The notes under the pieces: model-generated
Told to the model about the DNA's origin: nothing
Databases searched by the model: none
Seen by the model: only the letters and a program-made list of their open reading frames with translations
Position numbers and translations under genes: made by a program
Source: Chondrosia reniformis
Taxonomy: Eukaryota; Porifera; Demospongiae; Chondrillida; Chondrillidae
Reading direction: 5' to 3'
Assembly: GCA_947172415.1 (NCBI GenBank)
Contig: OX359193.1
Span: 4,458,501-4,522,500 of the forward strand
DNA: 64,000 nt
Shown: one piece after another, positions 11,816-22,910 of the stretch
How positions within the stretch are numbered: the stretch's first letter is position 1
Layout of the letters: each line of letters opens with the position of its first letter

Positions 11816-12480
11816 ATTAGCTATGCATGAATCATACAACATCCTTGTTTGTAGGATTCATGAATAGCTAATGCTTCACTGTGTAACATCCCTTTCTTGT
11901 TTCTGTACTTTTTGTGCCATCCCTACATCTTCACTATTTTTGTAGAAAATGTTTAATATTTCTTGTTTCTGTACTTTTTATGGAGCATGAGCTAGGAATC
12001 AGATTTGTATAATTAAAGCCATTTTCGTTTCACAATCTTCAACTGATTATGACGTCATTAAAATAGCGAATTTATTGAAACCTTGGCTCTTGGGCCACGA
12101 AAACCGTCATCCTCAACAATAACGTTATCGCTCTCACTTCTATAAAAGAATACAGCTGGGAAAATTTAGAATATTTTCGCTTAAGAAGTAGTCCGAAGGC
12201 TTATTTTCTTACTTAGTTACCGTGACCAAGAAGATGAGATGAAGAAGATGAAGAAGAAAACGAAAATGGGATATTTCAAAGTTCGTTCATTTGCTAGCGG
12301 AACATGTTTGCTTGCCTTAAAAGCCAGTTTATAGCATGGCTGGTCTAATTTTAACTATACATAGCTTTTTTCGGCGATTTTCAGCCTGTTTCGGATTTTC
12401 GTTCCTATACAAATGTATGGAAAAAACGAAACAGCCGGTACCATCCCTACATAGAGGGTACTACCGTACTCTCTGATAGG
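11816..12480 (+). repeat. Dispersed repeat family R3, long copy
   Basis: Homologous along most of its length to 35340-35980. It starts with a GCATGAATC...GATTCATG hairpin, runs through TAGCTAATGCTTCACTGTGT, a GTGCCATCCCTACATCTTC segment and a GAAGATGAAGAAGA-rich tract, and closes with the ACTACCGTACTCTCTGATA end. No open frame of note. Confidence 0.75.
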
Positions 12481-13034
12481 GTTAAGTTGCTAATAGTGGT
12501 ATATAACTAATAATTAATTCCTTAAAAGGGTTTTCTTATGTGAAGACATATATATTAGAATATGAAGACCACAAAGTTTGTTTAGTAATAAAATTAGGAT
12601 AGTTCTAGGTTGATTTACTCAATACCGATTTCTATACGTGAATGGAGAGTTCTGTCTTTAGCCTTTCCATTGATGTAAGACTCAGACAGTATAGTATAAA
12701 AAGTAACAGGGGAAAAGTGGATTAAACGACCCTATACCGTCAGGGCGCATAGGGTGCATGGTTCACAGAAACCACAGGGTGCATGCGGCGTATGGTGCAA
12801 TATGCCTAAAGTAACATTGGTGATTGCATGGTGTGCTGCATGCATGAGTGATATTATACCCCATTCGTTTATGTTGGTCTTCATGTATCCTCATTTGGGT
12901 TCTAAAATGTTTACAGGTCTCTGTCGACATTGTATGTATGACTTTTACTTCACACACTTAATACCAAAAACAATAGAGGAGGCTGCCTGTGGCAGCCCCT
13001 AAAAATAACTGTGCAGTGTATGCATGATATATAA
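12481..13034. other. Non-coding flank of the Harbinger element
   Basis: About 550 bp with no supported gene. An 82-codon plus frame (12754-13002) is antisense to a 64-codon one, and neither has a family motif. It ends in the GGCAGCCCCTAAAAA motif seen in other repeats. Confidence 0.4.
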
Positions 13035-13209
13035 AGGCACTTTCACACTGAATGCGCATTCCGTCAATGCGCATTAATGCGCTTCGATTGAATGCACATT
13101 AACGTTAACCAACTTGTTCAGACTGCTTTCAGTGGAACCGATTCGATGCGCATTAAGGCTATAGTCGTTTTGCGTCTTCACCAAGTTTTGGTTTGTTTCA
13201 ATTATTAAG

Positions 13210-14672
13210 ATGGCAACCGTAAGTGAACTCTTAGCGTTTAGTCTGTTGTTCTGGCTCTTTTACTCCCGCCTTTGTTCTAAAGATCGAAAGATCGAAGACA
13301 AAGGGTACAAAGACAGTTGCAAGGCTACAGGCGACGGATGCTGTTTGATGAAATGCACATGAGAAGAATCAGGTAAGTTGTCAGTCGCCCTATATAGCGT
13401 TCGAGTGAAGAACGCCTATAATAAGCTGAGCATATACAGAAGCAATCGTAAAGTTATAAATGATGGAGCGACTATGCTTGTGCTACGTAGGAACATATAG
13501 CATCAATACTCCATATTGCATTACTAGCTCATCATAATTCTGCTACACCATCTAGGAGAATTGTCATTAACCTTGGGTGTTATAGCAGGCTATCATCAAG
13601 AAACTACACCCGTTCAGTGTGGTGCAGGCCAAGAAACAACAGGTGGTGGGAATCGGTGACTGGTGGAATTTTTGGTGAAACCTCGTGGAAGGAAAATTTA
13701 AGAATGTTACAGTCATCCTTTAACATTTTGTGTAGTGAAGTAAGGCCATACATTCAAAAGCAAACTACACAACTTCGTCATCCAGTGAGTGTTGATAGGC
13801 GTATGGCTGTCACCCTTTGGAGGCTTGCCACAAATATTGAATATAGGACCCTCTCCCAGCTTTTTGGCATTGGTATATCAACAGTTGGTACAATAGTGAA
13901 TGAAACATGTGATGTGATATCTAAGAGGTTACTGAAGAAGTATGTGTGCATACCACAGGGCCAGCATATGAGGGAGAATGTTAATGGGTTTGATGCTATA
14001 TGGGGTTTCCCACAGGTGGCTGGTGCTATTGATGGCAGCCACATACCTATCATAAGGCCTAAACAAAGTGCATCAGATTACTATAATCAAAAAGGTTACT
14101 ATTCCATCATATTACGGGGATTGGTGGATTTTAGGGGACTTTTTATTGATGTTTATATTGGATGGCCCGGAAAAGTGCATGATGCAAGAGTTTTTGCAAA
14201 TTCTAATGTATATGCAAAAGGTAGCACAGGTACCCTGTTTCCTGACTGGAAGAGGAACCTTTTGGGAGTAGATGTACCTCTGGTAATTTTTGGAGATCCT
14301 GCTTATCCAGCAATGCCTTGGCTCATGAAGCCGTATCCAGAGAATGAGCACACACCAGCTGATAAAAAGCAATTTAATTACAGGCAAAGTAGGGCACGCA
14401 TGGTGGTAGAAAATGCTTTTGGGCGGCTGAAGGGTAGATGACGTAGTCTTCTCAAGAGAATAGACAGTAGTCTAGATAATGTACCTAACATTGTTGCAAC
14501 TTGTGTAGTGTTGCACAATATTTGTGAATACTATAGAGATAACTACTTGGAAGAATGGAGCTATCATAACAACCACCTCCAGCAACCAGTAGCTACTTAT
14601 AGCAATTTAAATGAGGAACCAGGGTCAAATACCATTCGTGATGCCATTAAGGATTACATAGTTGCTAATTAA
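13210..14672 (+). pseudogene. Harbinger transposase (HARBI1/ALP1-like DDE), one in-frame stop
   Basis: DDE_Tnp_4-type transposase. The main exon opens after a probable acceptor near 13588 and reads to TAA at 14670-14672. The catalytic residues are visible: Asp in VAGAIDGSHIPI, Asp in GWPGKVHDARVF and Glu in VVENAFGRLKGR. An HTH-like segment precedes them (TLSQLFGIGISTVGTIVNE). A TGA at 14439-14441 replaces the Trp expected after GRLKGR; the sense frame resumes at once (RSLLKRIDSS, then VLHNICEYYRD) and runs 76 codons to the true end. A short first exon may start at ATG 13210 and splice at the CAGGTAAG near 13371, but its frame does not join cleanly. Apart from the stop it is close to full family length. 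Confidence 0.9.
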
Positions 14673-14751
14673 TCAACAGGGACCTTCACCATTTAACTGC
14701 ATGACTATATGGTTTGCATGTATGTTAATTATTCTTAATTTCTGGTCCTGA

Positions 14752-16127
14752 TTAATCGGTAGTGGTAGTGGGTGGATGATTAGTTGGAGATGATGATGAA
14801 CCTTCATTATCTGGCATGAAGGTTCCTGGCTGCATTGTTGGTGGGTAGGGGGGAGTTGGGTCCCACATTATCTGGTTCATGAGGGAGGTAAACATGAACA
14901 TCATTCTTTCTTCATGCCATCTGTCCCTTTCCTGCTGTTCCTAGCCTCAAATTCCCTTATATCCCTTTCTCTCCTAGCAGCCCTTTCCTCGGCCTCTATC
15001 TCCAGTTGTCTGATGAGGCTTAGGCTGTCTTGTCTATCATTCATCCCTATATATACGAATATATACCGTCACATGATGAGTATATATATAAAATTTGACC
15101 TACATAGTATTCAAAGCTTCAATTTGAAAATTCCTCTTTTCCTTGTTCGCCTCTGGAGTCTTGTTCCAGCAGCACCTCTGGTAAATTGACCTTGGCCATT
15201 GCTAGTACTAGGCTGGTCTTGGCCATTGCTAGTACTAGGCTGGCCTTGGGCAGCGCTAGTACTAGGCTGGCCTTGGGCAGCGCTAGTACTAGGCTGGCCT
15301 TGGGCAGTGCTAGTACTAGGCTGACCAGCTTGGTCAATACTCTGCAGGGCCTGGGATTGGCTTTGGGCAGTGCTAGTACTAGCATTCAGGTCTATATAAT
15401 TGCATGTAAGCAAACTATATTAATTAATTTATACATACTATTATAAAGGAAATAACATACCATCATCAAACACCGCAAAAAGGTCAGGAGGTTCATCAGA
15501 CTCCGGATCATCATTCACATTCTCTATATATAATACTAATAAAATGACTTCCTATGCATATATATAAAGAAACTTATTAATTTGAATGTATTACATGCAT
15601 GTTGTGAATATATACACAGTATATATAGACACATGCATGCTCATGTACCTGCATTATGCACTGACTCATTATGATTGTCACCATCACTTGACTGCAACAA
15701 TTGGGCTGGTTGCGTTGCAGCCCTAGTCCCGAGTATGGCATCCATCTCATCATAAAATGGGCAGTTTTGCCTATCAGTGCCACTAACATTATTCCCATCT
15801 CTAACCTACATTATGATGTACTCCCTATAGCTGCAGCATTGCACAGATGCATGGATTTTCACAGTGAGTAAAGAATAATACCTTCCTGTAACGCTGGACC
15901 ATATTCTTGATTTTGGTCCTGCATTGCTTCCATGATTTCTCATACCCGAGCTCCTGCATCTCCCTAGCAATGCCTTGATAAATAACAGCGTTCCTTTGAA
16001 CGCTGTCTAGTTGGGCTTGTATATTTGCTTGTCCCCAAAAACCGATTAGTGCGCTACCCTCTGCTGTAGTCCAAACTCCCGCCATTTCACTTCGAATCAT
16101 TGGGAAAAGACGTATATAAGCACGCAA
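14752..16127 (-). pseudogene. Harbinger Myb/SANT-like DNA-binding protein, frameshifted
   Basis: Second gene of the Harbinger element, needed in this superfamily to bring transposase to DNA. Exon 1 (M at 16127 or 16085) holds the Myb/SANT-like domain: GVWTTAEGSALIGFWGQANI, then SWKQCRTKIKNMVQRYRK. Exon 2 (about 15807-15650) reads CPFYDEMDAILGTRAATQPA, a typical linker. Exon 3 (about 15526-15463) is acidic (DDPESDEPPDLFAVFDD). Exon 4 (about 15396-15111) is a Gln/Ser/Thr tract made by a 27-bp minisatellite and ends RLQRRTRKRGIFK. The last exon (about 15046-14752) is a coiled-coil-like region. One base is gained or lost near 14940, and the conserved tail (WHEERMMFMFTSLMNQIMW to stop at 14752) continues in another frame. 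Confidence 0.85.
15191..15325. repeat. 27-bp coding minisatellite, five units
   Basis: Five 27-bp units sharing GCTAGTACTAGGCTGG. They sit in frame in the Myb-protein gene and, on the minus strand, encode repeats of the type GQPSTSxAQ. The length is a multiple of three, so copy-number change keeps the frame. Confidence 0.92.
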
Positions 16128-16492
16128 ACGAATCTTGGTCGTTTTTAATAATTATACCGTACGACAGTATCCTCCTGCTGAAAGCCGTTCGTTAAGAATG
16201 ACGCATTATTACGCATTCAGTACAATTTTCGTTTTCCTAATGCGCATTAGATCATCCCAATTCACCTCCCGAGGTGGATTGGGACAATGCGCATTAATGC
16301 GCTTCAAGGAGTCGAATGCGCATTGACGATATGCAGTGTGAAAACGATTAATGCGCATTAACGTTGCCAGTGTGAAAAGGCCTTAAATCTTCGCTGACAG
16401 ATAAGATTAAATTTCCAATTATGAAATTTTGAATTGTAATGCTATTAACTCTCCTGATTGTCCATTCCCTTTTATGTCAATTAATGTTATAA

Positions 16493-16819
16493 TTAACACT
16501 GATCATCAATTATATACTTTGGTACAATGAACATGGTATCATTAATGGTTTTTAGAGCAAGTGGGTGAAAATCTGCTAAGTCATTCTGGTGACAAAATGT
16601 TATAGGTGTATGCTTCTCTCTGCTAACTCCAAATACATGTAGATGATTCGTATAGCCTTCTGTCTTCAGCAGTTCACAAACAAAAGTAACCCTGTCTGCA
16701 TCTGTTAGCAGTAAGTCAGTTAATTGACCAAAGGTAGGTTTTGTTTCCAGCACAACTATTAATCCAATCATATATTTAGAGTCTTTTTCCTGTACTGATT
16801 TTGTTCTAGTAAAGGACAA
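16493..16819 (-). pseudogene. Exon-like fragment of a TE-associated protein
   Basis: A 108-codon frame just outside the Harbinger target site. It contains KPTFGQLTDLLL, HLHVFGVSREK, HPLALKTIND and IVPKYIIDD. Proteins carrying the EAKH...AERHQ module (seen at 37693-37896) often end with a segment of this style, a 'FG-x-I ... H-x-H ... KY-I' pattern. I think it is the C terminus of such a gene. Function unknown. No neighbouring exons were found, so it is a relic or a separated exon. Confidence 0.35.
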
Positions 16820-17755
16820 CTTTAATTAGATGTATATTTATAACAGGGAGTACGGTAGTACTATGTAGAGCTAAATATACATTAAATATTTTATAAATTG
16901 ACCTTAGAGGCAAGCAAATATGTCCCACTGGTGAAACAACAAATTTCAAAAATTCCCGTTTTCGTCTTCTTCATGTTCTTATTCTTACTCGTCAGCCATA
17001 ACTAAAAATTATATAAGCTTTTGGATTAATTGTTAAACAAAACTATTGCAAATTTTTTTCGCGCTGTATTCTTTTTTAGGAGCGAGAGCAATAACATTGT
17101 TATTGGGTATGACGGTTTTTGGAGCCCCCATAGCAAAGGGATCAATAAATCGGCCATTTATTAATAACGTCATCTCTAGGATACCTTGGAGATTGCGAAA
17201 CAAAAGTAGTCCTTTATCAATTGTGGTTCCGTTGTATGGCTTCATGTTTCGGATTTGACTATTTGAGTATGTCTAATATTGAAGATGTGGTGGTATAACC
17301 TTAATGGATTCTATTGACGAAGTATTGCCTAAAAGTGATTTTATACTGTTCGCAAATTATCTAGCCATGTACTTTCGTTCTGTACCCTTGACATCATTAA
17401 TGGGCTTACCCCATGGCTGTTAACGAAATAGCATTACGGGAAACTTAGTTTTTTGCGTTTGCATGCATTTGTACCTTCCCGCTGTGTCACAATTGAAATC
17501 ATCGTATTTCATTTTGGTTTCAGCTGTCCATAGGAAGGCCTGTCATATCCTAGTTGATATTCAGCCTAAGAAAGTGTCCCAAGGAAATGTTTCGAAATGT
17601 AAGAAGCTGCTCTCTGTATTCATTAAGGTAAATAAGGAAATCTGCGGATTTTTCTATTTAGACTTATTTAACATAACTGAAAGTTTTTACAAGACCCCTT
17701 TCATTGGCATATGTGGAATATGTTTGTTCAGGCATAATGAATCTGTAATAACAAG
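16820..17755. other. Non-coding region
   Basis: Includes a short GAGTACGGTAGTACTATGTAGAG trace resembling the R3 end. Frames of 70 and 135 codons (17046-17258; 17463-17870) have no recognisable motif, and the longer one runs into the R1 repeat. Confidence 0.35.
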
Positions 17756-18065
17756 TAGTTGGAGTTTAAAAATTCGTGGGGCTGCCGCCCCCCGAATTTA
17801 CTCCAACTCCTTGGCCGCATCGTTGGGCTTTGATATATTATTCTTAATCCTAACGATTGAGGACGCTTAAGTGTCCCGAAAATTATAAATAGTGACAGAA
17901 AAGCTTGGTTAACTAAAGCTTCCTGAACGCCGCTATTTGCAAAAACAATGTATTGACGTATAAATTAAGTGTTACAATAGGTGCGTATGAACTGTTATTA
18001 TACATATATCGACGTATAAAATGTGTTATAATAGTTGCGTATGAACTCGTATTATATACAGTACA
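17756..18065 (+). repeat. Dispersed repeat family R1, copy 2
   Basis: Starts near AAAATTCGTGGGGCTGCCGC and contains CCTTGGCCGCATCGTTGGGC, TCCTAACGATTGAGGACGCT and GCTTCCTGAACGCCGC. It shares this order with 44230-44540 and more distantly with 31410-31600. It ends in several TATAAA...GTGTTATAATAG sub-repeats. Non-coding, MITE-like. Confidence 0.8.
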
Positions 18066-18639
18066 AGTTACAATATACTAAGGTAATCTAATATAATATA
18101 AATAAATAAATAAATAATATAATTAATTCATATGGCTCCAAGAAAGAACCTAGAAACAAAATGGGCATATCATCATAAAGTTTAGGGTATAAAACTCATT
18201 TTAAATTAAGGGATTTTTGATTTAGGCCTCCGTTTGTTAGAAAACAGAGGACAAAGTCTGCATATAAAAGGCCATAGGACTATAGAAAACCTATGGGAAA
18301 TTTATATGCAAACCACGTGTTATATTGATAAAAATTGTCAGTTTGTCAGATAACTGTGAAATCAACATATATCATGGTACATGCGTATAAGAAACGTCTG
18401 GCGAAGTTTTGCTTAATTAAATGAGCAAAATAATCAAGATATAATGAAGAATTCAAAGTTACGATTGCGCAAGCTGGTGATGTATTGTGATGTTTTTCTA
18501 ATGCGTCACCAACACCTTCGTATGTCCCTCCGTACACACATTTTGTGAATCATGTGACGTTGCGTAAACGTCACCGACTCGTTGCTAAAGAAGATCATCC
18601 TTCGAGAACGGCTATGACAAGTCGACGCTCTCCTACGAG

Positions 18640-19060
18640 AAGGAGCTACCGAACAGGCGAGTTGTAGTGAAGGTTAGATAAAGCGTTTTTGTATACGTTC
18701 CCGTCAAGTTTGAGGCAGAGTTGTTCTTATATTGATGCGAAAGACTGGATTCGTTTGGTCGACCGTATTGCTTTGGTAATTTAAGCTCTGCCTTCTCTTC
18801 TTACGTTATCTGTTAATATTTTTACTTGTCCATTTGTAGGAATTAGGAGTGTTTGTTGCGATCATTACGAGAATAAAGCTTTGTTGAGTGTCAGCAACAT
18901 GAATTTACTAATTTCCTATTTATACTGAATTGTATTCCCACTCCTCATATATTGCTGATGCATGAAGACCTCTGGGTCGAAACGTCCAGAATTAGTAAAT
19001 TCATATTGCTGACTTTCAACTAGGCTTTATTCTTATCCATGTTAGTACGTTTTCCATGTG
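18640..19060 (+). repeat. Dispersed repeat family R2, copy 2, with hammerhead-like core
   Basis: Second copy of the element at 7543-7935, with the same order: AGGAGCTACCGAACAGGCG, then GGTTAGATAAAGCG, a foldback block around GAATTTACTAATTTCC, and a closing TTTATTCTTATCCATGT. TGAAGA (18963-18968), a GACC...GGGTC stem and GAAAC (18979-18983) resemble a hammerhead core; here the stem II pairing is better preserved than in copy 1. Confidence 0.75.
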
Positions 19061-19134
19061 TACTACATACAGTAACGAAATTGCTTATAGCGAATGTCTA
19101 TAAGTATAGTGAAATACTTTGTTAGCTAATTACA

Positions 19135-19235
19135 CTATATATATATATATATATATCCGTAACATGAAGCCATACATAAATCGTGTTACGAAAGGAATAG
19201 AGGGGGCTGCCTATGGCAGCCCCTAAAAACTTTTA
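19135..19235. repeat. TA microsatellite plus short dispersed repeat
   Basis: A (TA)n tract is followed by CCGTAACATGAAGCCATAC and a GGGGGCTGCC...GGCAGCCCCTAAAAA hairpin, the same arrangement as at 8936-9050 and 44545-44600. Confidence 0.7.
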
Positions 19236-20216
19236 GTTAGACTTCAAATGTTTCATTTCCGGCAGTTAACTATTTCAAATTTTGAATTTTTGTGGCAGTC
19301 ATCAGTAAATTTTATCATTACTTTATTGAAATTGGTATAATACCTTCCTGATTGTATGGCTATTCAGTATCTTATATACATAACCGGACTGAAGAGATAA
19401 TATCCATCATCATCATGAGTTTAATTTCGTAAATATTAACAGTGGCATGACTATTGTACTATTTATTTTCAATACAATGTATTGAAACGTACAGTCAATA
19501 TGCAGGTTTTGGCCCCAGGAAGTCAGCACACAGTTTCTTTGGTGACCCTAGGGCAGTTGCATTTTCACAACTCATAGGAATCTCTGGGATTATAGATATG
19601 GAATCACTGTTTTTTCCTATTCAAATGATAATTAATATACCACAAAGTTACCATGAGGCTATTTAATATTCAGTTCATGATGGACAGTTAACAGGCTGAG
19701 GAGTAGAAAAGAGAGGCTTTAATTGATTTGCCTCTGTGATGCAGTATAGATACACCCACATCTACATACATATGTAGTTTATGCACTAGAAAAATACATA
19801 CCATCAGATCCATCATGCGACACAGTCCAAAAAGTCTAGCAAATATATAATTAAGAATCAGTTATAATGTCATTGTTAGTCATTATATAAATCTTGCATG
19901 CAGTATAGAATAGAACGTAATCTGGTAAGCATTGAATTTCAGTGTTTTCAACTTACCAACTTTTGATGTATCCCAATCTGATTCCAGCATGTATCTGCAC
20001 AATCAGTGGGGGCCACAAATAATGAAGTGTAATTTACATGCAGTAGCCATGTAGCTGTAAATTGGCATGTCGGACATTTACATATACATGCAACTCTGAT
20101 GCAACCTACCATAAGTTAGAATTGAATTATCAGCCTCGATCTACCTGTTCTTGAGACTTGGCACATATTCCTGGTGTAGGCAGCTTGGGAGAATCTTCAT
20201 GGTTTAATGGTGATAA
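19236..20216. other. Non-coding flank
   Basis: About 1 kb without a recognised gene. One 70-codon plus frame (19454-19666) has no known motif. The remainder is AT-rich unique-looking sequence up to the Tigger target site. Confidence 0.35.
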
Positions 20217-20218
20217 TA

Positions 20219-22227
20219 CAGTGCTACCTGGTTTGAGAGACCACCTCATGGTTCAGAAAAAGTGGTCTCTCAAAACAGGTGGTCTCTTATCGCAGATCAA
20301 CCAACACATTGAAACATCAACAAGCTAGTCCAACAAAATTAGTGACTGTGACTATTAGGCACAACTAAAGAAAAGTGAATGCATAGTTGTAAGTTATTCA
20401 ATATTGAAGAAAACTATGAAGTGTAGTAGTCTCGTTTTTACCTCTGACATCGTCTTCGAGCAAATCTTCAGCTGTTTGCATTGTTGTAAGAAGTTCTGTA
20501 TTTCTCCCAGTCACAGCATAATTCTTGAAGTCTGCGATGAGTTGGATTGCCTTTAAAGAAGTCAAGGACTGCGTAACTGATGTACCAGATACATTATTAT
20601 CATCACTGTCACTGTCCTGATCCTCCTCTGCGGTGATTTCATCACCTCTGGCATTGGCAACAACTTGCTGCTCCCAGTCATTGTCAAGTGCAGGAGAAGT
20701 AGTCACATCCTCAAACTCAACAAATTGGACCATTGTTATGCCATTCATTACAGCTTCCACTCCACATGATGGTGGACACCGACACTGAATCCCAAGCTGC
20801 CTTTAGCCATAAGATTGCATCCGGAACATTAACTTGCTTAGCCTAATCTGAAGAATTGCACTAATCCACTTTGAATAGAAGGTGTCTCAAAGGGTTTTTC
20901 CTGTAGATCACCTTCACAGCTTGAATAATACAAGCATCCATGGGCTGCAGCCAAGATGTAGTGTTAGTGTTGGCAAAAAGACAAGGTGGATGTTGCTGAG
21001 ATGGACTCCAGGATGAGCTGTGTAGTTGTCAATGAAAAGAAAAATGTGACGTTTTTGCTGAGCAAACATCTGGTTGGCCTTTTCAAGCCATTTGCGAAAT
21101 ATGCTAGCCGTCATCCAGGCCTTTCTATTTGCTTCGTAATCAACTCGAAGTGCTCCTTTGTTGATGCCTTTAAAACACCTGGGATTGGCTGCTTTTCCAA
21201 TCACCAGCGATTTGAGTTTCTCACCTGTCACACTGAGACCCAAGCTAGAACAGTGACCCTGTCTATTGCATTCTCCCCCCCTTTACACTTGTCACCTTTC
21301 TGAACCATAGATCTACTCGGAAGTGTACGATAGAACAATCCTCTTTAGTCTGCATTGGAAATGTTGCATGTTTCATACCCTGCACAAAGAGTGGGTAATC
21401 TTTTTGACCAGTCTGCTACATCCTCCTCACGAACATCTGCTGATCCTCAACTAAGAGCGGCAAACTTCACACCAAAATGCTGTTTCCATGACTCAAGCCA
21501 TCCATTTGAGGCTGCAAAGTTCTCATGATGGAGTTCCTCACCCAGCAAGCTAGCCTTCTCTTCAATTAGCCTTCCAGTCACTGGGATGTTTCTAGCTTGA
21601 GCATTCACAAACCATTCCCAAACAAGTTCATTGACATCAGCATACAATGTTCCTCTGGCCTTAATGTAATTGCGCTCACCCCAGATTCCGTCTTCCCATG
21701 ACTTTAGAATGGCAGTCTTCTTTGCAATGATGTTCTACACTTGTGTCTTCCCTACGCCCTAAGATATAGCTATGGATTGTGCTGACTCGTTCTTTCCGGC
21801 TCTCTTGATTTCTTCTATACGCTGTTCTAAAGACAAACTGTTCTCTTGTCGCCTGTGGCTGGGGACGAACCACGGGATAAACTCGCCAGATTTACCATGA
21901 GTTTGTCTGCATATGATATCACAAAATAATGGCCGCCAGCAGACAGGCGAGTTTTTTTCCTTTTACAATACAGAACAACTGCAGCCGGGCTGATATCATC
22001 CTGAAAAGTTGAAGTATGTCCTATTATTTGCCTTGTGACATCTGGATGGTCATTCCTGAAAGTTAAGTTTGTATTATTTTTGACTGCAAGCCCTGGTCGC
22101 CGGTCGCGTTTTACAGGTAGTCGCTCTTCAAAGGTGAATGTCTATTGGTGAGCATCAGTGCCTGAAAAAACGTCTTTCAAAACAGGTGGTCACTCTTGAC
22201 AGTCGTCTCTCAAACCAGGTAGCACTG
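20219..22227 (-). mobile_element. Tigger/pogo (Tc1-mariner superfamily) transposon, complete ends
   Basis: A 2009-bp element with TIRs CAGTGCTACCTGGTTTGAGA on the left and its near-complement TCTCAAACCAGGTAGCACTG on the right. TA dinucleotides flank both sides (20217-20218; 22228-22229), the expected target duplication. A second internal TIR-like pair of AAAACAGGTGGTC motifs lies just inside each end. The single transposase gene reads on the minus strand and is inactivated. Confidence 0.92.
20398..21870 (-). pseudogene. Tigger/pogo transposase, degenerate
   Basis: The N terminus (about 21840-21660) reads LSLEQRIEEIKRAGKNESAQ and TAILKSWEDGIWGE in one frame with stops inside, a CENP-B-like HTH. 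The next block (21647-21447) has LIEEKASLLGEELHHENFAA and NGWLESWKQHFGVKF, the second CENP-B DNA-binding half. The DDE_1 block (21243-20914) shows GEKLKSLVIGKAANPRCFKG, KAWMTASIFRKWL, FLFIDNYTAH (catalytic Asp) and HLVFLPTLTLH. The usual LPPNTTS/QPMDQG is mutated, so the third catalytic region is unreliable. The tail (20760-20398) is acidic, with SLTSLKAIQLIADFKNYAV. Frameshifts separate the blocks. The family is usually about 450-500 residues. Confidence 0.85.
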
Positions 22228-22639
22228 TACAGTTTGTGGAGTCCTGTTCTTGGTATACCTGTATGGTACTTACATGATAAATGGTTGCCACGTGAGGAAA
22301 AGTGTCAGCTAAGTTACCCGGTAGACATTTAACATTTGCCTCCAAAACCTGAGAATGTTATCAAAGTTATGAGGGTGGTCCTACTAATAAATTAGTCTGC
22401 TAAAGTGGCAGCTGCACTGAATTACATATAGTAACTTGTCAATTGTTGCATGTGTGTGCTTGTATACAAAGTGTAAAGCTTATAAATAGTTATTAAGGAT
22501 TAGGGATTAAAGTTAATGTGTATTTTATATATGTATTGCATACATATATCAATTATGTAACTTTTTACTATATAATAATTATGTTTCTGTTTCTGCATTC
22601 ACTTGACTACTAATAACCTTTCTTTTCTTTATGGCTGAT
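22228..22639. other. Non-coding spacer
   Basis: About 400 bp of AT-rich sequence between the Tigger right end and the last recognisable exon of gene X. No motif or frame of note. Confidence 0.4.
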
Positions 22640-22910
22640 CTTAAAGCAGCCACATGTGGTGAAACATAAATATAATGGCATTCCAATTGGTGTCTCAACC
22701 TTTCATTTGGAATTTTGATAGGTTTGTAGGCTGGAGCCATCCTGCATGTATAGATTCAGCTCCCTGCTCTCCATGAAAACCAAGTCAAAACTTTCACTTC
22801 CTTAGCCAGGGAACTATGTGTCTTTCCAGCATGTGCATTTTTGGGGTAATGTGTATGTTTTGAGCTCTTAATCTTGTCAAAAATCTTGAGATAGCTCTAT
22901 CTGTGAAGGA
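22640..22910 (-). pseudogene. Gene X, C-terminal exon (TE-associated protein)
   Basis: After a CTTCACAG acceptor-like site the minus strand reads RAISRFLTRLRAQNIHITPK, then MHMLERHIVPWLRK, a stop, and in a shifted frame GLGFHGEQGAESIHA. The 'PKMHMLE-H-VPFLRKWG-GLGFHGEQGAESIH' signature belongs to a multi-exon protein family common in sponge and cnidarian genomes and apparently mobile. I do not know its biochemical role. Other probable exons of the same gene lie on the same strand at 32254-32760, 34488-34706, 36155-36345 and 36420-36734. Confidence 0.5.

Larger units (their letters stand above)
13035..16383 (+). mobile_element. Harbinger (PIF/Harbinger) DNA transposon, complete ends
   Basis: A 3349-bp element bounded by imperfect terminal inverted repeats, AGGCACTTTCACACTG on the left and CAGTGTGAAAAGGCCT on the right. 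A TAA target duplication sits on each side (13032-13034 and 16384-16386), matching the TWA preference of Harbinger. Both subterminal regions hold repeated AATGCGCATT(A/G) motifs, likely protein-binding sites. Inside are the two expected convergent genes, the transposase (plus) and a Myb/SANT-like DNA-binding protein (minus). Both are damaged, so this copy is non-autonomous now. Confidence 0.93.

Noticed and set aside
17463-17870. 135-codon plus-strand frame
   Set aside because: No motif, and its second half lies in the R1 repeat whose other copies are not open in this frame.
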